Numbered from the stretch's first letter, positions 36,046 to 45,382 are shown. The stretch is 51,953 nt of DNA from Edaphobacter aggregans DSM 19364 (GCF_000745965.1 NZ_JQKI01000045.1:1-51953); one strand, 5' to 3'. Program-made: numbers and translations. Notes: a model not told the origin generated them from the sequence alone.

Positions 36046-37416
36046 ATGACCGTGGATCTTAAGCATTTGCGGATTGATCGCTCCTCTGACAAACAGCCGT
36101 CGGAGAAAAAGCCTCATGACGGCAGCCGAAAACTATTGCCCGGCGGTAAAAGGCTGTTGCTCGCCGGAGCGGCACTTCTGGTTGTATGCGTTTCAGGTGC
36201 GATCTTCCTCGCTACCCGGTCACCTGCACTGCAAGTAGCTGTCACGACGGTGCACGCGGAAAACGTGACTGGTGGCAGTGGCGGCGAGGTTATCTTGAAT
36301 GCGACCGGCTACATCGTCCCCGCGCATAAGATTGACGTCGCAACCAAGGTAAATGGACGTGTGGCATGGATCGGCGTTGGCAAGGGCGATCAAGCGAGCG
36401 CTGGACAGATGCTGGTGCGTCTCGAGTCCGATGAGTACCAGGCCAAAGTGCAGGAAGCCGTCGGCCAGATTAACTACCTCAAGGCAAAACTGGCCGAATT
36501 GCAAAACGGGTCGCGGCCGCAGGAGATCGCGAAGGCCAATGCAGACATGGCCGAGATGCAATCGGAGATGGAGAATGCCCGCGTCACCTTGCAGAGGACC
36601 CGCCGGTTGGCAGAGGCGCAGGTTCTCTCGAGGCAAGCTCTTGATGATGCGACTGCCAAATTCAATCAGGGAGAGGCAAAGTTCAAGTCACTCGAACGCA
36701 GCTACGACCTCGCACGTGTGGGCCCGCGCTCCGAAGAGATCGACGCAGCCCGGGGACAGTTGGAACAAGCTGAGGGCACGCTTGCGTATGCCCGCACGCA
36801 GCTTCAGAACACAGTCATTCGAGCGCCCGTCGCAGGCACCATCCTCGAAAGAAATGTCGAGCCAGGTGAGTTTGTCACCACCGGTTTTGTAAGCGACAAC
36901 GGCGCGCGAGGATATGTCGTTTCTCTCGCTGACCTGCATCAGCTCCAGGTGCAACTCGACATCAGCCAGAATGACTTTTCCCGTCTTGTGCAGGACCAGC
37001 CTGCCGTCATCACGACGGACGCCTATCCGGATCGGAGATACGAAGGCGAAATTGAAGAAATCTCGCCTGTTGCCAACCGCCAGAAGGCGACCGTCGAAGT
37101 GAAGGTCAAGATACGCGATCCCGATCACCTCCTGCGGCCCGATATGAACGCCTCGGTAGCATTCGTCGCGGTCGCTGCGCAAAAGCAATCCGGAGGAGCG
37201 TTGCCGGTTATCTCCGTGCCGAAGACCGCGCTCCGCGATCTTGGAGTCTTCGTCGTCGTGAACGGCAAGGCAGCATACCACAAGGTCCGCACCGGCGCCG
37301 CTTCTGCGGATGCAGTGCAAATAATTGAGGGGCTGCAGGAGGCTGATCAGCTCATCGTCAACCCGCCTGCCAGTCTCAGGGAAGGCCAGGCAGTCAAAAC
37401 TGGAAAGAAGGAATAA
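36046..37416 (+). CDS. HlyD/MacA-type periplasmic adaptor subunit
   Basis: The 456-residue protein has a cytoplasmic N-terminus and one membrane anchor (about 32-53, GKRLLLAGAALLVVCVSGAI). A lipoyl-like half follows (ATGYIVPAHKIDVATKVNGR). Next come a coiled-coil hairpin of about 120 residues (MAEMQSEMENARVTLQRTRR, RLAEAQVLSRQALDDAT), the second lipoyl half (VIRAPVAGTILERNVEPGEF) and a beta-barrel/membrane-proximal domain. It should bridge the permeases to an outer-membrane channel, which is not encoded here. Gaps of 5 and 3 bp on either side fix its place in the operon. Confidence 0.9.
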   Translation: MTVDLKHLRIDRSSDKQPSEKKPHDGSRKLLPGGKRLLLAGAALLVVCVSGAIFLATRSPALQVAVTTVHAENVTGGSGGEVILNATGYIVPAHKIDVATKVNGRVAWIGVGKGDQASAGQMLVRLESDEYQAKVQEAVGQINYLKAKLAELQNGSRPQEIAKANADMAEMQSEMENARVTLQRTRRLAEAQVLSRQALDDATAKFNQGEAKFKSLERSYDLARVGPRSEEIDAARGQLEQAEGTLAYARTQLQNTVIRAPVAGTILERNVEPGEFVTTGFVSDNGARGYVVSLADLHQLQVQLDISQNDFSRLVQDQPAVITTDAYPDRRYEGEIEEISPVANRQKATVEVKVKIRDPDHLLRPDMNASVAFVAVAAQKQSGGALPVISVPKTALRDLGVFVVVNGKAAYHKVRTGAASADAVQIIEGLQEADQLIVNPPASLREGQAVKTGKKE

Positions 37417-37419
37417 CCC

Positions 37420-38100
37420 ATGAGTGATATCGCTATCGAAGCAAGAGACCTGACAAAAACCTATACCCACGAAGAATTCAGCGTCACCGCGCTGGACGGC
37501 ATCAGCCTTACCGTTCCGAACGGCGATTTTGTTGCCCTGATGGGTCCATCAGGCTCCGGAAAATCGACGCTGCTTCACCTGGTGGCCGCCATGGATATGC
37601 CAACTACAGGCGAAATCAGGGTCTTGGGCAGCAGGCTCGAATCCATGAAAGATCGCGAGGTTGCCCGTTGGCGAAATGCTCATGTCGGGTTTGTCTTTCA
37701 GTTTTTTAATCTCATATCAGTGCTGACGGCCCTTGAGAATGTCGAATTGCCCTTAAACCTTACGTCGCTAAGGCAGAAAGAGAAGCAGAAGCATGCAAAG
37801 ACCGCATTGAACCTAGTGGGTCTGGGAGATCGCATGGACCATCTGCCGCATCAGCTATCCGGCGGGCAGCAGCAACGCGTCGCTGTTGCACGCGCCCTGG
37901 TAACGGATCCCGATCTGATCCTTGCAGATGAGCCGACCGGGAACCTAGACGCTTCTTCCGCCCAGGACGTACTGGCGCTCATGCAGCAACTTCATCGGGA
38001 ATTCGATAAAACCATCGTGATGGTCACCCACGACAGTCACGCGGCACAGTTCGCCAACCGGACTCTCCACCTTGAGAAGGGACGGCTGCTCGATTGCTAA
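37420..38100 (+). CDS. ABC transporter ATP-binding protein, MacB/LolD-type
   Basis: The 226-residue protein has Walker A at residues 42-50 (GPSGSGKST), Q-loop in [20 protein letters not shown], signature [15 protein letters not shown], Walker [13 protein letters not shown] and H-loop VTHDSH. It belongs to the LolD/MacB/FtsE class that energises FtsX-like permeases; the length is that of a stand-alone ATPase. It is the last gene of the spy-ABC operon. No terminator was found directly after it. Confidence 0.93.
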   Translation: MSDIAIEARDLTKTYTHEEFSVTALDGISLTVPNGDFVALMGPSGSGKSTLLHLVAAMDMPTTGEIRVLGSRLESMKDREVARWRNAHVGFVFQFFNLISVLTALENVELPLNLTSLRQKEKQKHAKTALNLVGLGDRMDHLPHQLSGGQQQRVAVARALVTDPDLILADEPTGNLDASSAQDVLALMQQLHREFDKTIVMVTHDSHAAQFANRTLHLEKGRLLDC

Positions 38101-38561
38101 GGTTTCTCGGAGTTCGCCCTGGGTTCCTTTACATTGGCCTCCGACGGATTCGCCGCCGCCGGAGCATTGATTGTCGAGGGTTTTTGCTTTGTGTGTTGCC
38201 CTATCCCAGGCAACGCTTCGACTCTCATCACGCAAATGCTTTTCGATGGTGCAAAGATAGCTTCGTGCCGGAATCATGTCTCTTTGCAGATTTGTACTGA
38301 CAAAGCGGCATAGCGGAAGTTATCTCGGTTCGTTCTCCAACTCCCTACCTCCGCCCCGGTTGACGGGTAAGAACGAAGCCGCAGCGGCCGCGGCGCCTGC
38401 GGCTTCGTTCTTGCCTCCAAATCGAAAGCGCCTCGCTTGAGCAACTCAACCCCAGTGAGGTATCGTGCGTGAGGCGCTTCCGATCTTGGCTAGCGGTAAA
38501 CAGGACAGAACTGCAAGGCTGGACGTCGGACCATGGTTTGGTGGCACGGAGGCCACAGACC
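38101..38561. other. Region between the ABC operon and the integrase remnant
   Basis: No supported gene. A minus-strand frame (to 38277) is unrecognised. The stretch contains the long hairpin at 38369-38412 and a looser repeat AAGCGCCTC (about 38425) against GAGGCGCTT (about 38470), both probably part of the integrated element. Confidence 0.45.
38369..38412. repeat. 16-bp perfect hairpin beside the integrase
   Basis: AAGAACGAAGCCGCAG (38369-38384) and CTGCGGCTTCGTTCTT (38397-38412) are exact reverse complements around a 12-nt GC-only loop. No T-tract follows. An integration-element end or attachment region is possible. Confidence 0.8.
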
Positions 38562-39513
38562 ATGAAGCAGACGCCGCGCTCCCGAGTCAATCGCAAGAAA
38601 GCCAGGACTGTCTCGCGCCTCCCCGATCTTGAACATGCCAAGACCGCAGTCCTGAACAGCCTGACCAGTGCCGATGCCCAGCGCGGGTATCGCCATGCCA
38701 TCGACGAGCTCGTTGACTGGTATTGCTCTGAGCCCCGTCTGGCATTCAATCGGATCGTGGTCTTACGGTACAGGAGCTATCTGGAATCCCTGCAACTGGC
38801 TCCAGGAACCGTCAACCTGCGCCTGGGCGCTGTGCGGCGACTCGCGTACGAAGCTGCCGATTGCGGTCTGCTCAGTTCGGACCTCGCGGCTGGCATTCGG
38901 CGCGTCAAAGGTGTGAAGAAACTGGGTGTTCGCCTTGGAAACTGGTTGACTGTCGAGCAGGCTCACTCTCTTTGGCAAGCGCCAGGTAACCAGGGTCTCA
39001 AAGGGAAGCGGGACCGAGCACTTCTTGCGTTGCTGCTAGCGTGTGGGCTGAGGCGGCACGAAGCGGTTGGCCTGAGGATTGATGATCTACAGCAACGCGA
39101 AGAACACTGGGCGATTGTCGATTTGTTGGGTAAGGCAGGACACGTCCGAACGGTTCCGATCCCTGACTGGGTGAAAGGGCAGTTGGACGAGTGGCTGGAG
39201 GCGGCTGGAATTGCCCGGGGCAGGATCTTTCGCAGGGTCACCAGGATGGGGCGGACATAGGGAGACTGCATGACGGAAAGGTCGATCTGGCACATTGTGA
39301 AGGATTGCGCGAAAAGGATCGGTAGGCCTAAACTGGCCCCTCATGACCTGCGGCGGACGTGCACTCGTCTGTGCCACGCTTCAGGAGGCGAACTGGAGCA
39401 GATCCAGTTCCTGCTGGGACATGTCTCGGTTCAAACGACAGCGATACCTTGGCTGCAAGCAGCGGATTCGGTCGGCGGTCAATGATCGCATCGGAATCGA
39501 ACCAAATAGCTGA
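38562..39513 (+). pseudogene. Tyrosine recombinase/integrase, inactivated twice
   Basis: The ATG at 38562 follows GGAGG. Residues about 1-100 form the core-binding SAM-like domain (DAQRGYRHAIDELVDWYCSE, APGTVNLRLGAVRRLAYEA). The catalytic domain begins KRDRALLALLLACGLRRHEA, with the first catalytic arginine in CGLRRHE. At 39258-39260 an in-frame TAG replaces a conserved Trp (RT-stop-GDCMTERSIWHIV). The frame then continues with HDLRRTCTRLCHASGGELEQ and QFLLGHVSVQTT. A one-base shift follows immediately, so the catalytic tyrosine peptide RYLGCKQRIRSAVNDR is only in another frame, ending at 39513. The enzyme would lack its nucleophile even if the stop were suppressed. Confidence 0.85.
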
Positions 39514-39561
39514 GTCGCTGGGAGGTTCTGGAAGAGTTGCTGACTAAACGACTATTCATTT

Positions 39562-40968
39562 TTACGTTTTCCTCCGCCACCTCGTACGGAGAAAAATAGC
39601 TACTCCAGCGCCAATGAGCAGGAACGTCGAGCCGATGATTTTAGCGATCGCAGTCCCTTTGTGGGGCTCATCGTTGGGTGGAACAATGGCTAGGACAATC
39701 GTCAGCATTGTCGTTATTAGGCCCACCGAAGCAAGGACAACGGCGACAGGCTTCCCTCCCGGAAGCCGCGTCGCTCCATGCGGAACGGGCTCGCGTTGCA
39801 GTCGTATCATCGCGAGGAATAGGAATACGAACGGGATAAAGTACGTGATGATGGACATGCTGACGAGCAGGTCGTACGCGCTTTGCACACTACTGCCAGC
39901 CTGGCTGAGCAACGCGCAGAGCATTCCTGCGAGACCATAGCAAATAACCGCAACCCACGGTGTACCCCACTTTGCATGAACGCGTCCGAAGGCTTGGGGC
40001 AGGTAGCGGTCAATTCCAGCCACAAACGGTAGCCGCGAGGTGGATGAAAGAAAAGAAGCTGCTCCCCCGATGCTGTTTAGAGCGACGAGAAGCGCGATTA
40101 CCACGGCGATCCACGAAACACCGAGCCTTGAGCACATCAGTTGGATGGCACTTGGGAAACCGCCCACTCCGCTAACTTCCGTGCTTGGCAACGCGATAAG
40201 CAGCGCGATCGTTCCGACGATATAACTAAAAGCAAGAATTATCCCCGAGACTATCAGTGCACGGGGGATAGTGCGGCGGGCATTCTTAATCTCCTCGCTC
40301 ATGAAGGAGCCCGTCTCGCAGCCACCAAATGCGAAGAAAATTGTCGACCAGAAGACCGCATTTTTTAGAGCGGCGTGGGGAGTCATGCTCATTGCGGTGA
40401 ACTCAGTAGCGGACCCAAACCGGTAAATGCTAATGCCCGCGAGCACCACAAGAATGATGATCGGAACCCAGCTGCCAAATGCGCCAAGGCTGTTTAGCCA
40501 TTTTCCAAACTTCAGCCCACGGACGTTGAGTATTGTAATGAGCCCAAGACACCCCAGTGCGAACAAGAGATAGTAGATGCCACTACTACTAAGCCTCTGA
40601 CCGTGCGGAAACGCGAACAGCAGGCTGCCCGCACCGAAGTAGAGCACCGCAGGGAAATAGGGAAGATTACTCATCCAATAGGCCCAAGCAGCAAGGAAGC
40701 CGGAGAAGTCACCGAACGCTCGCTGAGTCCAGACGTAGAGCCCGCCTTCCTGCGGATAGCGCGCCGAAAGCTCGAGCACACTCGCAGCGAGGGGAACGAA
40801 GAAGAAAAGACACGCGAAAATCCAGACCAGGATCGTGCTGGGACCGGCGGCCGCAGCTGTTGCTATCCAACGCAGGCTCAATCCGCCCGCAATGTAGAAC
40901 AGTGTCAGGTCGAAAAAGCCCAACTCGCGCTTCAGCAGTTGTTTCTCACCCGGGTCGGGGTTGCTCAT
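39562..40968 (-). CDS. APC-superfamily amino-acid permease
   Basis: The ATG at 40968 (MSNPDPGEKQLLKRELGFFD) gives 468 residues; the longer open frame upstream lies inside the preceding gene. About 12 transmembrane helices are seen, for example TLFYIAGGLSLRW with the substrate-binding unwound GG, and AWAYWMSNLPYFPAVLYFGA, FGGCETGSFMSEEIKNARRT and GGAASFLSSTSRLPFVAGID. The ETGSFMSEEIKNARRTIPRA loop is typical of glutamate/GABA and related APC transporters. The substrate is not identifiable. Its start overlaps the stop of the FAD oxidoreductase gene by 4 bp (ATGA), so the two are made together. It carries 20-30 polar C-terminal residues. Confidence 0.88.
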   Translation of the reverse strand: MSNPDPGEKQLLKRELGFFDLTLFYIAGGLSLRWIATAAAAGPSTILVWIFACLFFFVPLAASVLELSARYPQEGGLYVWTQRAFGDFSGFLAAWAYWMSNLPYFPAVLYFGAGSLLFAFPHGQRLSSSGIYYLLFALGCLGLITILNVRGLKFGKWLNSLGAFGSWVPIIILVVLAGISIYRFGSATEFTAMSMTPHAALKNAVFWSTIFFAFGGCETGSFMSEEIKNARRTIPRALIVSGIILAFSYIVGTIALLIALPSTEVSGVGGFPSAIQLMCSRLGVSWIAVVIALLVALNSIGGAASFLSSTSRLPFVAGIDRYLPQAFGRVHAKWGTPWVAVICYGLAGMLCALLSQAGSSVQSAYDLLVSMSIITYFIPFVFLFLAMIRLQREPVPHGATRLPGGKPVAVVLASVGLITTMLTIVLAIVPPNDEPHKGTAIAKIIGSTFLLIGAGVAIFLRTRWRRKT

Positions 40969-42587
40969 CGGGCGCCATTCAGATCGCGCAATACTGCCAT
41001 CGCAGCGTTTCGCCCATTTATCCCGATGACACTGCCGCCGGGGTATGTGCAGGCACCGCACAAGTAGACGCCCTTCATCGGAGTTCTCGCTGTTAGGCGG
41101 TTGCTCCACATGTAGGCGGGAAGGCACTCGCCCTGGAATATATGTCCACCGGTGAGACCGACCTTCTGCTCGATGTCCGGAGGTCCGAGCACCTGCGCAT
41201 CGACAACGGCCTCTTGTAGATTACTGCAGAAACGGCCGATTGAACCCAATGCCAGGGTCTTGACTTCGCTGCGATGTTCATCCCAACTGCCCGATGCAAA
41301 CGTATACGGCACATATTGCGCGAAGACACTCATGGTGTGCAGACTTTCTGGAACCACGCTTGCATCATGCACGCTTTGGAAGTAAAGCTCGCCCCAGAGT
41401 TGCTCTGGAAGGCGTCCGGCCCGAGCTGCGGCATAACTCGCCTTCCACTCAGTCTTCATCAACGGAGCATTGATCTGGCCATAGTGATGCGGCTCTAGAA
41501 TTCCCGGCCGGGCAGTGAAGTTCGGCAGCTCCCGGAGCAATACGTTTAGCTTGACCGTGCATCCCTCGATGGGCACCGAGCGCACTCTCTCAGCCCAGGC
41601 TGAATCTGCAAACGCATCTAACATGCGCAGTGTGCGGATCGGGTCGGCGTTCGAGACGATAACTGGGGCGGTGATGTGTTCTCCGCTTTCGAGTAGCACG
41701 CCTTCTTCGGGCAGAATGCGCGTCACATGTACGCCCGCAGCCACGACCGCACCGGCCTCGCGGGCAGCATCGCAGAAGTAGAAGGACACCATTCCCATGC
41801 CACCCTTCACATAGCCCCACATGCCCGGCATATCGCCGAGCCGGCCTGAGGAGTGATGGAAGCGAATGGAGGCTGTTCCAGCATCAAAGGGACTCGCGTT
41901 CGTGCCGATCACTCCTTGGCCGAGGTAGGCAGACTGCAACTGTTCGTCGATAAGATAGCGCTCGACGAACTCCACCATCGACCAGTTGAAAAGAAGATTG
42001 GACGCTTCTGTGTCGCCTGCAAGAAGATCTTCGAGTCGCTCTTGCGTGGGCGCATCGCCTATCCATAAATCTCTTGAGGCCTCGTGTGGGTTGTCGGCAA
42101 AAAAACCGCTCGCAGGCCGAAGCGCATCTCGCAATCTGCGGATCACGTCATTCATCGCGCGCCAGCCTTCGACGTCTCTGGACGAGAAGCGGCGAACCTC
42201 CTCTTCGCATCGAGTGTCGTCGTCCCAAAGCTGGATGCTGCTGCCGTCCAGGAAGGGCACAAAAAGGCCGTTTGCAGCCGGCGTCCAATCAAAGCCGCGG
42301 CTGGGCAGTCCAAGTTCCTTAATCACCAGCGGATGCAGCAGTCCGGCAAGATATGCGCAGGGCGACATCCGGACATTAGGAAACGGCTCTTCGACCGTAC
42401 AGGCACCTCCGACTCGTTCGCGGCTTTCCAGCACGAGCACCCGTTGACCCGCTCGCGCCAGGTAAGTGGCACACACCAACCCGTTGTGACCTGCCCCGAT
42501 CACGATCACATCCCAGCGACGCGCGGCAATTTCCTTGAGTGGTGCTGGAAGCCCGACCTTGCCCAAGATTGCTGCCGTCGCGGACAT
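40965..42587 (-). CDS. FAD-dependent oxidoreductase, phytoene-dehydrogenase/PYROXD2-like
   Basis: The 540-residue protein has the dinucleotide-binding fold at residues about 25-60 (VIVIGAGHNGLVCATYLARA, GxGxxG 31-36, then VLVLESRERVGGACTVEEPF). The C-terminal FAD motif is GVYLCGACTYPGGSVIGING. Such proteins resemble carotenoid desaturases but are of the COG1233/PYROXD2 branch and their substrates are largely unknown. The ATGA overlap with the amino-acid permease suggests that it acts on a compound the permease imports, possibly an amine or amino-acid derivative (inference). No carotenoid genes are nearby, which argues against a phytoene role. The length is normal and the frame intact. Confidence 0.85.
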   Translation of the reverse strand: MSATAAILGKVGLPAPLKEIAARRWDVIVIGAGHNGLVCATYLARAGQRVLVLESRERVGGACTVEEPFPNVRMSPCAYLAGLLHPLVIKELGLPSRGFDWTPAANGLFVPFLDGSSIQLWDDDTRCEEEVRRFSSRDVEGWRAMNDVIRRLRDALRPASGFFADNPHEASRDLWIGDAPTQERLEDLLAGDTEASNLLFNWSMVEFVERYLIDEQLQSAYLGQGVIGTNASPFDAGTASIRFHHSSGRLGDMPGMWGYVKGGMGMVSFYFCDAAREAGAVVAAGVHVTRILPEEGVLLESGEHITAPVIVSNADPIRTLRMLDAFADSAWAERVRSVPIEGCTVKLNVLLRELPNFTARPGILEPHHYGQINAPLMKTEWKASYAAARAGRLPEQLWGELYFQSVHDASVVPESLHTMSVFAQYVPYTFASGSWDEHRSEVKTLALGSIGRFCSNLQEAVVDAQVLGPPDIEQKVGLTGGHIFQGECLPAYMWSNRLTARTPMKGVYLCGACTYPGGSVIGINGRNAAMAVLRDLNGAR

Positions 42588-42751
42588 AATGGCAGTATCT
42601 ACGCCCGGCTTCCGATAGCAAAGAAGAAAACGATTCTCCGCGACATTATATGGATTACAGTCACTTTGCCCGACTTGAACGAAGCCGACGGCACAGATGC
42701 GGCGTCCTGTATCTCGTACTCCACGGCAAGATGTATTTACGGACGAGGGCC

Positions 42752-43120
42752 TTAAAGGTGCACGGCTGCGTGGTGGATGTAGTCGAGCTTATCTTCGCCG
42801 AGGCCGTGCAGCTCGTTCTCGTTGAGGCGGCCACCGCGGAGGAGGTTTGCGAGGACGAGCGGGAGGACAGAGTCGCGGTAGTCGTACTTGCGGTCGATCT
42901 CCTGGCGGCGCTGAGTGAGGTACTGTTCCAGTTCCCAGAGGCCGGACGGCTCTTGGATATTCGCAGCCTTGCTTTTGGCTTCTAAGATGACCGCCTCCAG
43001 CTCCCGCCCAAGCGCCCGGTCGAAGGCCTTTCGAGCGATGGTTTTCTCCGTTGGCGACCATTTCAAGTCTCGCATCGCAGTGCCGGAGCCTGAGACTGCC
43101 CGACTGGATAAGCTGGTCAT
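42752..43120 (-). CDS. Conserved short helical protein of unknown function
   Basis: The ATG at 43120 has GGAGGG 7 bases upstream, giving 122 residues; the ATG at 43075 (MRDLKWSPTEKTIARKAFDR) is the next choice, and the conserved part begins there. The core is predominantly alpha-helical: LGRELEAVILEAKSKAAN, SGLWELEQYLTQRRQEIDRK, LPLVLANLLRGGRLNENEL and LGEDKLDYIHHAAVHL. I recognise this as a recurrent hypothetical protein of about 105-125 residues in Acidobacteriota, without known function or signal peptide. It lies between the FAD oxidoreductase gene and an integrase remnant, both also on the minus strand. Confidence 0.65.
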   Translation of the reverse strand: MTSLSSRAVSGSGTAMRDLKWSPTEKTIARKAFDRALGRELEAVILEAKSKAANIQEPSGLWELEQYLTQRRQEIDRKYDYRDSVLPLVLANLLRGGRLNENELHGLGEDKLDYIHHAAVHL

Positions 43121-43184
43121 GTTCCGGCCCTCCAATGCGACATTTTATCTCCGTCCGGTTGTCCTGTGCATAGCGAGCATCCAT

Positions 43185-43300
43185 TTAGCGGTTGCCCAGG
43201 TTTTGTCGGTATCCGAGATAGCGCTCCGTTTTCAGAACAGATGCATGGCCAAGCAGATGCCTCGCTTCTTGGCAGATAGGCAAACATAATTCCGCCATGA
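43185..43300 (-). pseudogene. Tyrosine recombinase, C-terminal remnant
   Basis: The minus strand ends RHLLGHASVLKTERYLGYRQ and NLGNR before a stop at 43185-43187. LLGHASV..TERYLG is the last conserved block of tyrosine integrases, with the catalytic tyrosine in ERYLG. Upstream the frame (LCLPICQEA) soon loses similarity, so nearly the whole enzyme is missing. It resembles the ending of the integrase at 38562-39513 (LLGHVSVQTT, RYLGCKQ) but on the opposite strand. Confidence 0.7.
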
Positions 43301-43433
43301 CTGGCCGGACTTCCGTGTGGCCGACCGCACGCCCAGAACTCGGAATGTATGGCCAAGGAGCTCTGACCCGCTGAGCACTTGCACGCAATCTGGTTGGATT
43401 GCCTCAACCTCGACTAGAAAGCTATAAGATCTG

Positions 43434-43880
43434 ATGGCACCTTTCATCGTTCTTGTCACGCTGTTCGCGTTGCTCAGCATTCTGGGTCATTTTCGGATTC
43501 CTGTCGCGTTTGGTTGGTGGACATCCTTGCGTCTTGCGCTCGCGGGTATGTTCTTGCTGACGGCCTCGGCACACTGGGGCAAACGTCGCCAAGATCTTAT
43601 TCGGATGGTTCCGACTTCTTTTCCCCGACCGGATCTTCTGGTCACCGTGACTGGAGTTCTGGAAATTTTGGGCGCGATTGGCCTGGTGCTGACGAAGGTG
43701 GCGCCGTACGCCGCGTTGGGACTGGCGATCATGCTAGTGGCAGTCTTCCCGGCAAACATCCATGCAGCTCGACAGCGCCTGACTATTGCAGGTCGGCCCG
43801 TGGAACCGTTGCTTCCTCGAGCACTCCTGCAAATCGTGTTCTTGGCGGCGACAATCGCGGTTTTTGTTGCCGGTAAGTGA
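43434..43880 (+). CDS. DoxX-like small membrane protein
   Basis: The 148-residue product has four membrane helices: FIVLVTLFALLSILGHF, LRLALAGMFLLTASAHW, LVTVTGVLEILGAIGLVLTK with AALGLAIMLVAVFPANIHAA, and LPRALLQIVFLAATIAVFVA. The central GVLEILGAIGL..FPANIHAA pattern is that of DoxX/COG4270-type proteins. Proteins of this broad family have been linked to thiosulfate metabolism and oxidative stress, but most members have no assigned role. There is no strong ribosome site before the ATG. It stands alone. Confidence 0.75.
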   Translation: MAPFIVLVTLFALLSILGHFRIPVAFGWWTSLRLALAGMFLLTASAHWGKRRQDLIRMVPTSFPRPDLLVTVTGVLEILGAIGLVLTKVAPYAALGLAIMLVAVFPANIHAARQRLTIAGRPVEPLLPRALLQIVFLAATIAVFVAGK

Positions 43881-44567
43881 AGCCTGGTGCTGGCTCACTT
43901 TCTATGGACTTCTTGATATTTGCTCGAATCCGATTCGCGAGATTTCCCCGGAGTGCCTGGCAGGCGCTGCGAGTTTCCACAGAATTGCGAGCGACGGGCA
44001 AACGTTAGCTTACCGATTAGGGAAGGTTTGCCGACTAACCGGGAGCAATCCCTTCTCCGACTAGGAACAGGCAGTTTGGGACAGTTCGCGAAAAGCCCTG
44101 ATGCGGATGAATATGATGAGGAGGGCCGCCCTTCTGGCGGGTAGTGTGCTCGATGATGAACAACTCACTGTTTGTGTCTCGAGTAAGAACCTTAAAGGCG
44201 ATCGATGTAATTCCGAAGCTGTGAGCTTCATCTAGACGGTCCTCGCCAGACAGTACCGGATGAATTAGAGAGGGGCTGTTAGGCGTAGGTGATTGACACA
44301 GGCAGCAGCAGATGCTGCCGTGATCGCAAGTGACAGGAAAGGACGACGCTGGATAATAACCTCCTATTATTTGAAACGCTCAGTTCAACGATCTATTTCT
44401 GGCTTGGTAGATGTCGTCTGCAACACCCGGGATAACTCGCAGGAAGAAGGTTTATTCCCGCATCCAAGGCTCGACATATGGAGCTTCCGACTGGTTAGTT
44501 GAGGGGCCATCCGAAGTTTTCTGATAGAGAGTAGAAGAGCGCAAAGAGTCGGTTGGCTACTGACGCG
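43881..44567. other. Intergenic region, no supported gene
   Basis: A 69-codon plus frame (44293-44502) and other short frames have no family resemblance or ribosome site. Nothing further is recognisable up to the MFS scrap at 44568. Confidence 0.45.
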
Positions 44568-44660
44568 TCAATGAGAGATCTTCTCCAGCGCGAGCCCACG
44601 CGTGCGGGGGCCCATGAAGCCGATCACCGCCATCACGATTAGCATTGCCGCTGCAACTCC
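44568..44660 (-). pseudogene. MFS transporter, C-terminal scrap
   Basis: The minus strand reads GVAAAMLIVMAVIGFMGPRT and RGLALEKISH before a TGA at 44568-44570. GPRTRG-LE-IS after a final hydrophobic helix is the usual ending of major-facilitator (sugar-porter-like) transporters. Only the last helix and tail are present. Confidence 0.6.
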
Positions 44661-44788
44661 TTGCTTTGGCCTTTGGAAGTGCACTTCCTTAGCCTTAGAG
44701 TCCCACGCATGCTGTTTGGTTACAGTGGTCCTCAGACATGGATATGGATTTTCTCGTTTCTTTGGCTAGCCCTCTGAACACACCGCTG

Positions 44789-45292
44789 TTACTTCTGCCT
44801 GCTGTTTTTCCTGTCTTTGATATACCCATCTATCGAGAAGGGGCCGGAGCCACCCAGGACTAAGGCAGCGAGGCAGGCGATGTACAGAAGGTCACATTCA
44901 TAGCCCGGCGGTCCGAACTGGGCGCGGCCGTTCGTCACACTCATAATCTTGATCGAGCTGAATCCGTAAGGCAGATGCACGGTTATTATCGCTACGAATA
45001 AGACCGCGGCCATTGGCAGACTGGCAAGCCACACGAATGCGCCCAGGATCACAGCCAGGCCTCCGAAGATCTCGACGAGGATGGTTAACCAAGCCATCAT
45101 ATGGGGCCCGGGCACACCGATCGCGTGGAGAATACCCGCGAAGGCGTCTGGCCCCTTATTCAACTTGGCAAAACCATGGGCCATGAACCCGTACCCAACG
45201 ATAAGACGCGCCGGAATAGGAGCCCAGCGGGCGAACGAAACTCTGTTTCCAATGGACGATGCTTCTTCAGGCGCTCGGCGCAATGTGTTCAT
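44789..45292 (-). CDS. DoxX family membrane protein
   Basis: I place the start at the ATG at 45292 (MNTLRRAPEEASSIG) with GGGAGA upstream; an ATG at 45325 is the alternative. The 167-residue product has four helices and the classic DoxX features: PARLIVGYGFMAHGFAKLNK (helix 1), WLTILVEIFGGLAVILGAF (helix 2), LPMAAVLFVAIITVHL (helix 3), GPPGYECDLLYIACLAALVL (helix 4). DoxX proteins can partner with dehydrogenases in redox-stress handling, which would fit the NADH dehydrogenase remnant nearby. It diverges from gntR, with the palindrome half-site at 45383 between them. Confidence 0.88.
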   Translation of the reverse strand: MNTLRRAPEEASSIGNRVSFARWAPIPARLIVGYGFMAHGFAKLNKGPDAFAGILHAIGVPGPHMMAWLTILVEIFGGLAVILGAFVWLASLPMAAVLFVAIITVHLPYGFSSIKIMSVTNGRAQFGPPGYECDLLYIACLAALVLGGSGPFSIDGYIKDRKNSRQK

Positions 45293-45382
45293 ATGCTCGC
45301 AACTCTCCCAGTCATTTGATTTCATAAGCCCGTGACTCGGCATCGCAGGATATCTACGGCACCCGTCATCGCTCTTGACAAT

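Noticed and set aside
38369..38412. Intrinsic terminator of the ABC operon
   Set aside because: The stem is strong but lies 270 bp after the last gene and has no T-tract, so it is reported as a repeat.
38562..39513. UAG recoding (Trp codons replaced by TAG in the integrase and GH15 remnants)
   Set aside because: Intact genes here end in TAG (for example the TPR gene at 10472-10474), and both genes with internal TAG also carry frameshifts or deletions.
44293..44502. 69-codon plus-strand frame
   Set aside because: No ribosome site, no recognisable motif and no conserved neighbourhood.
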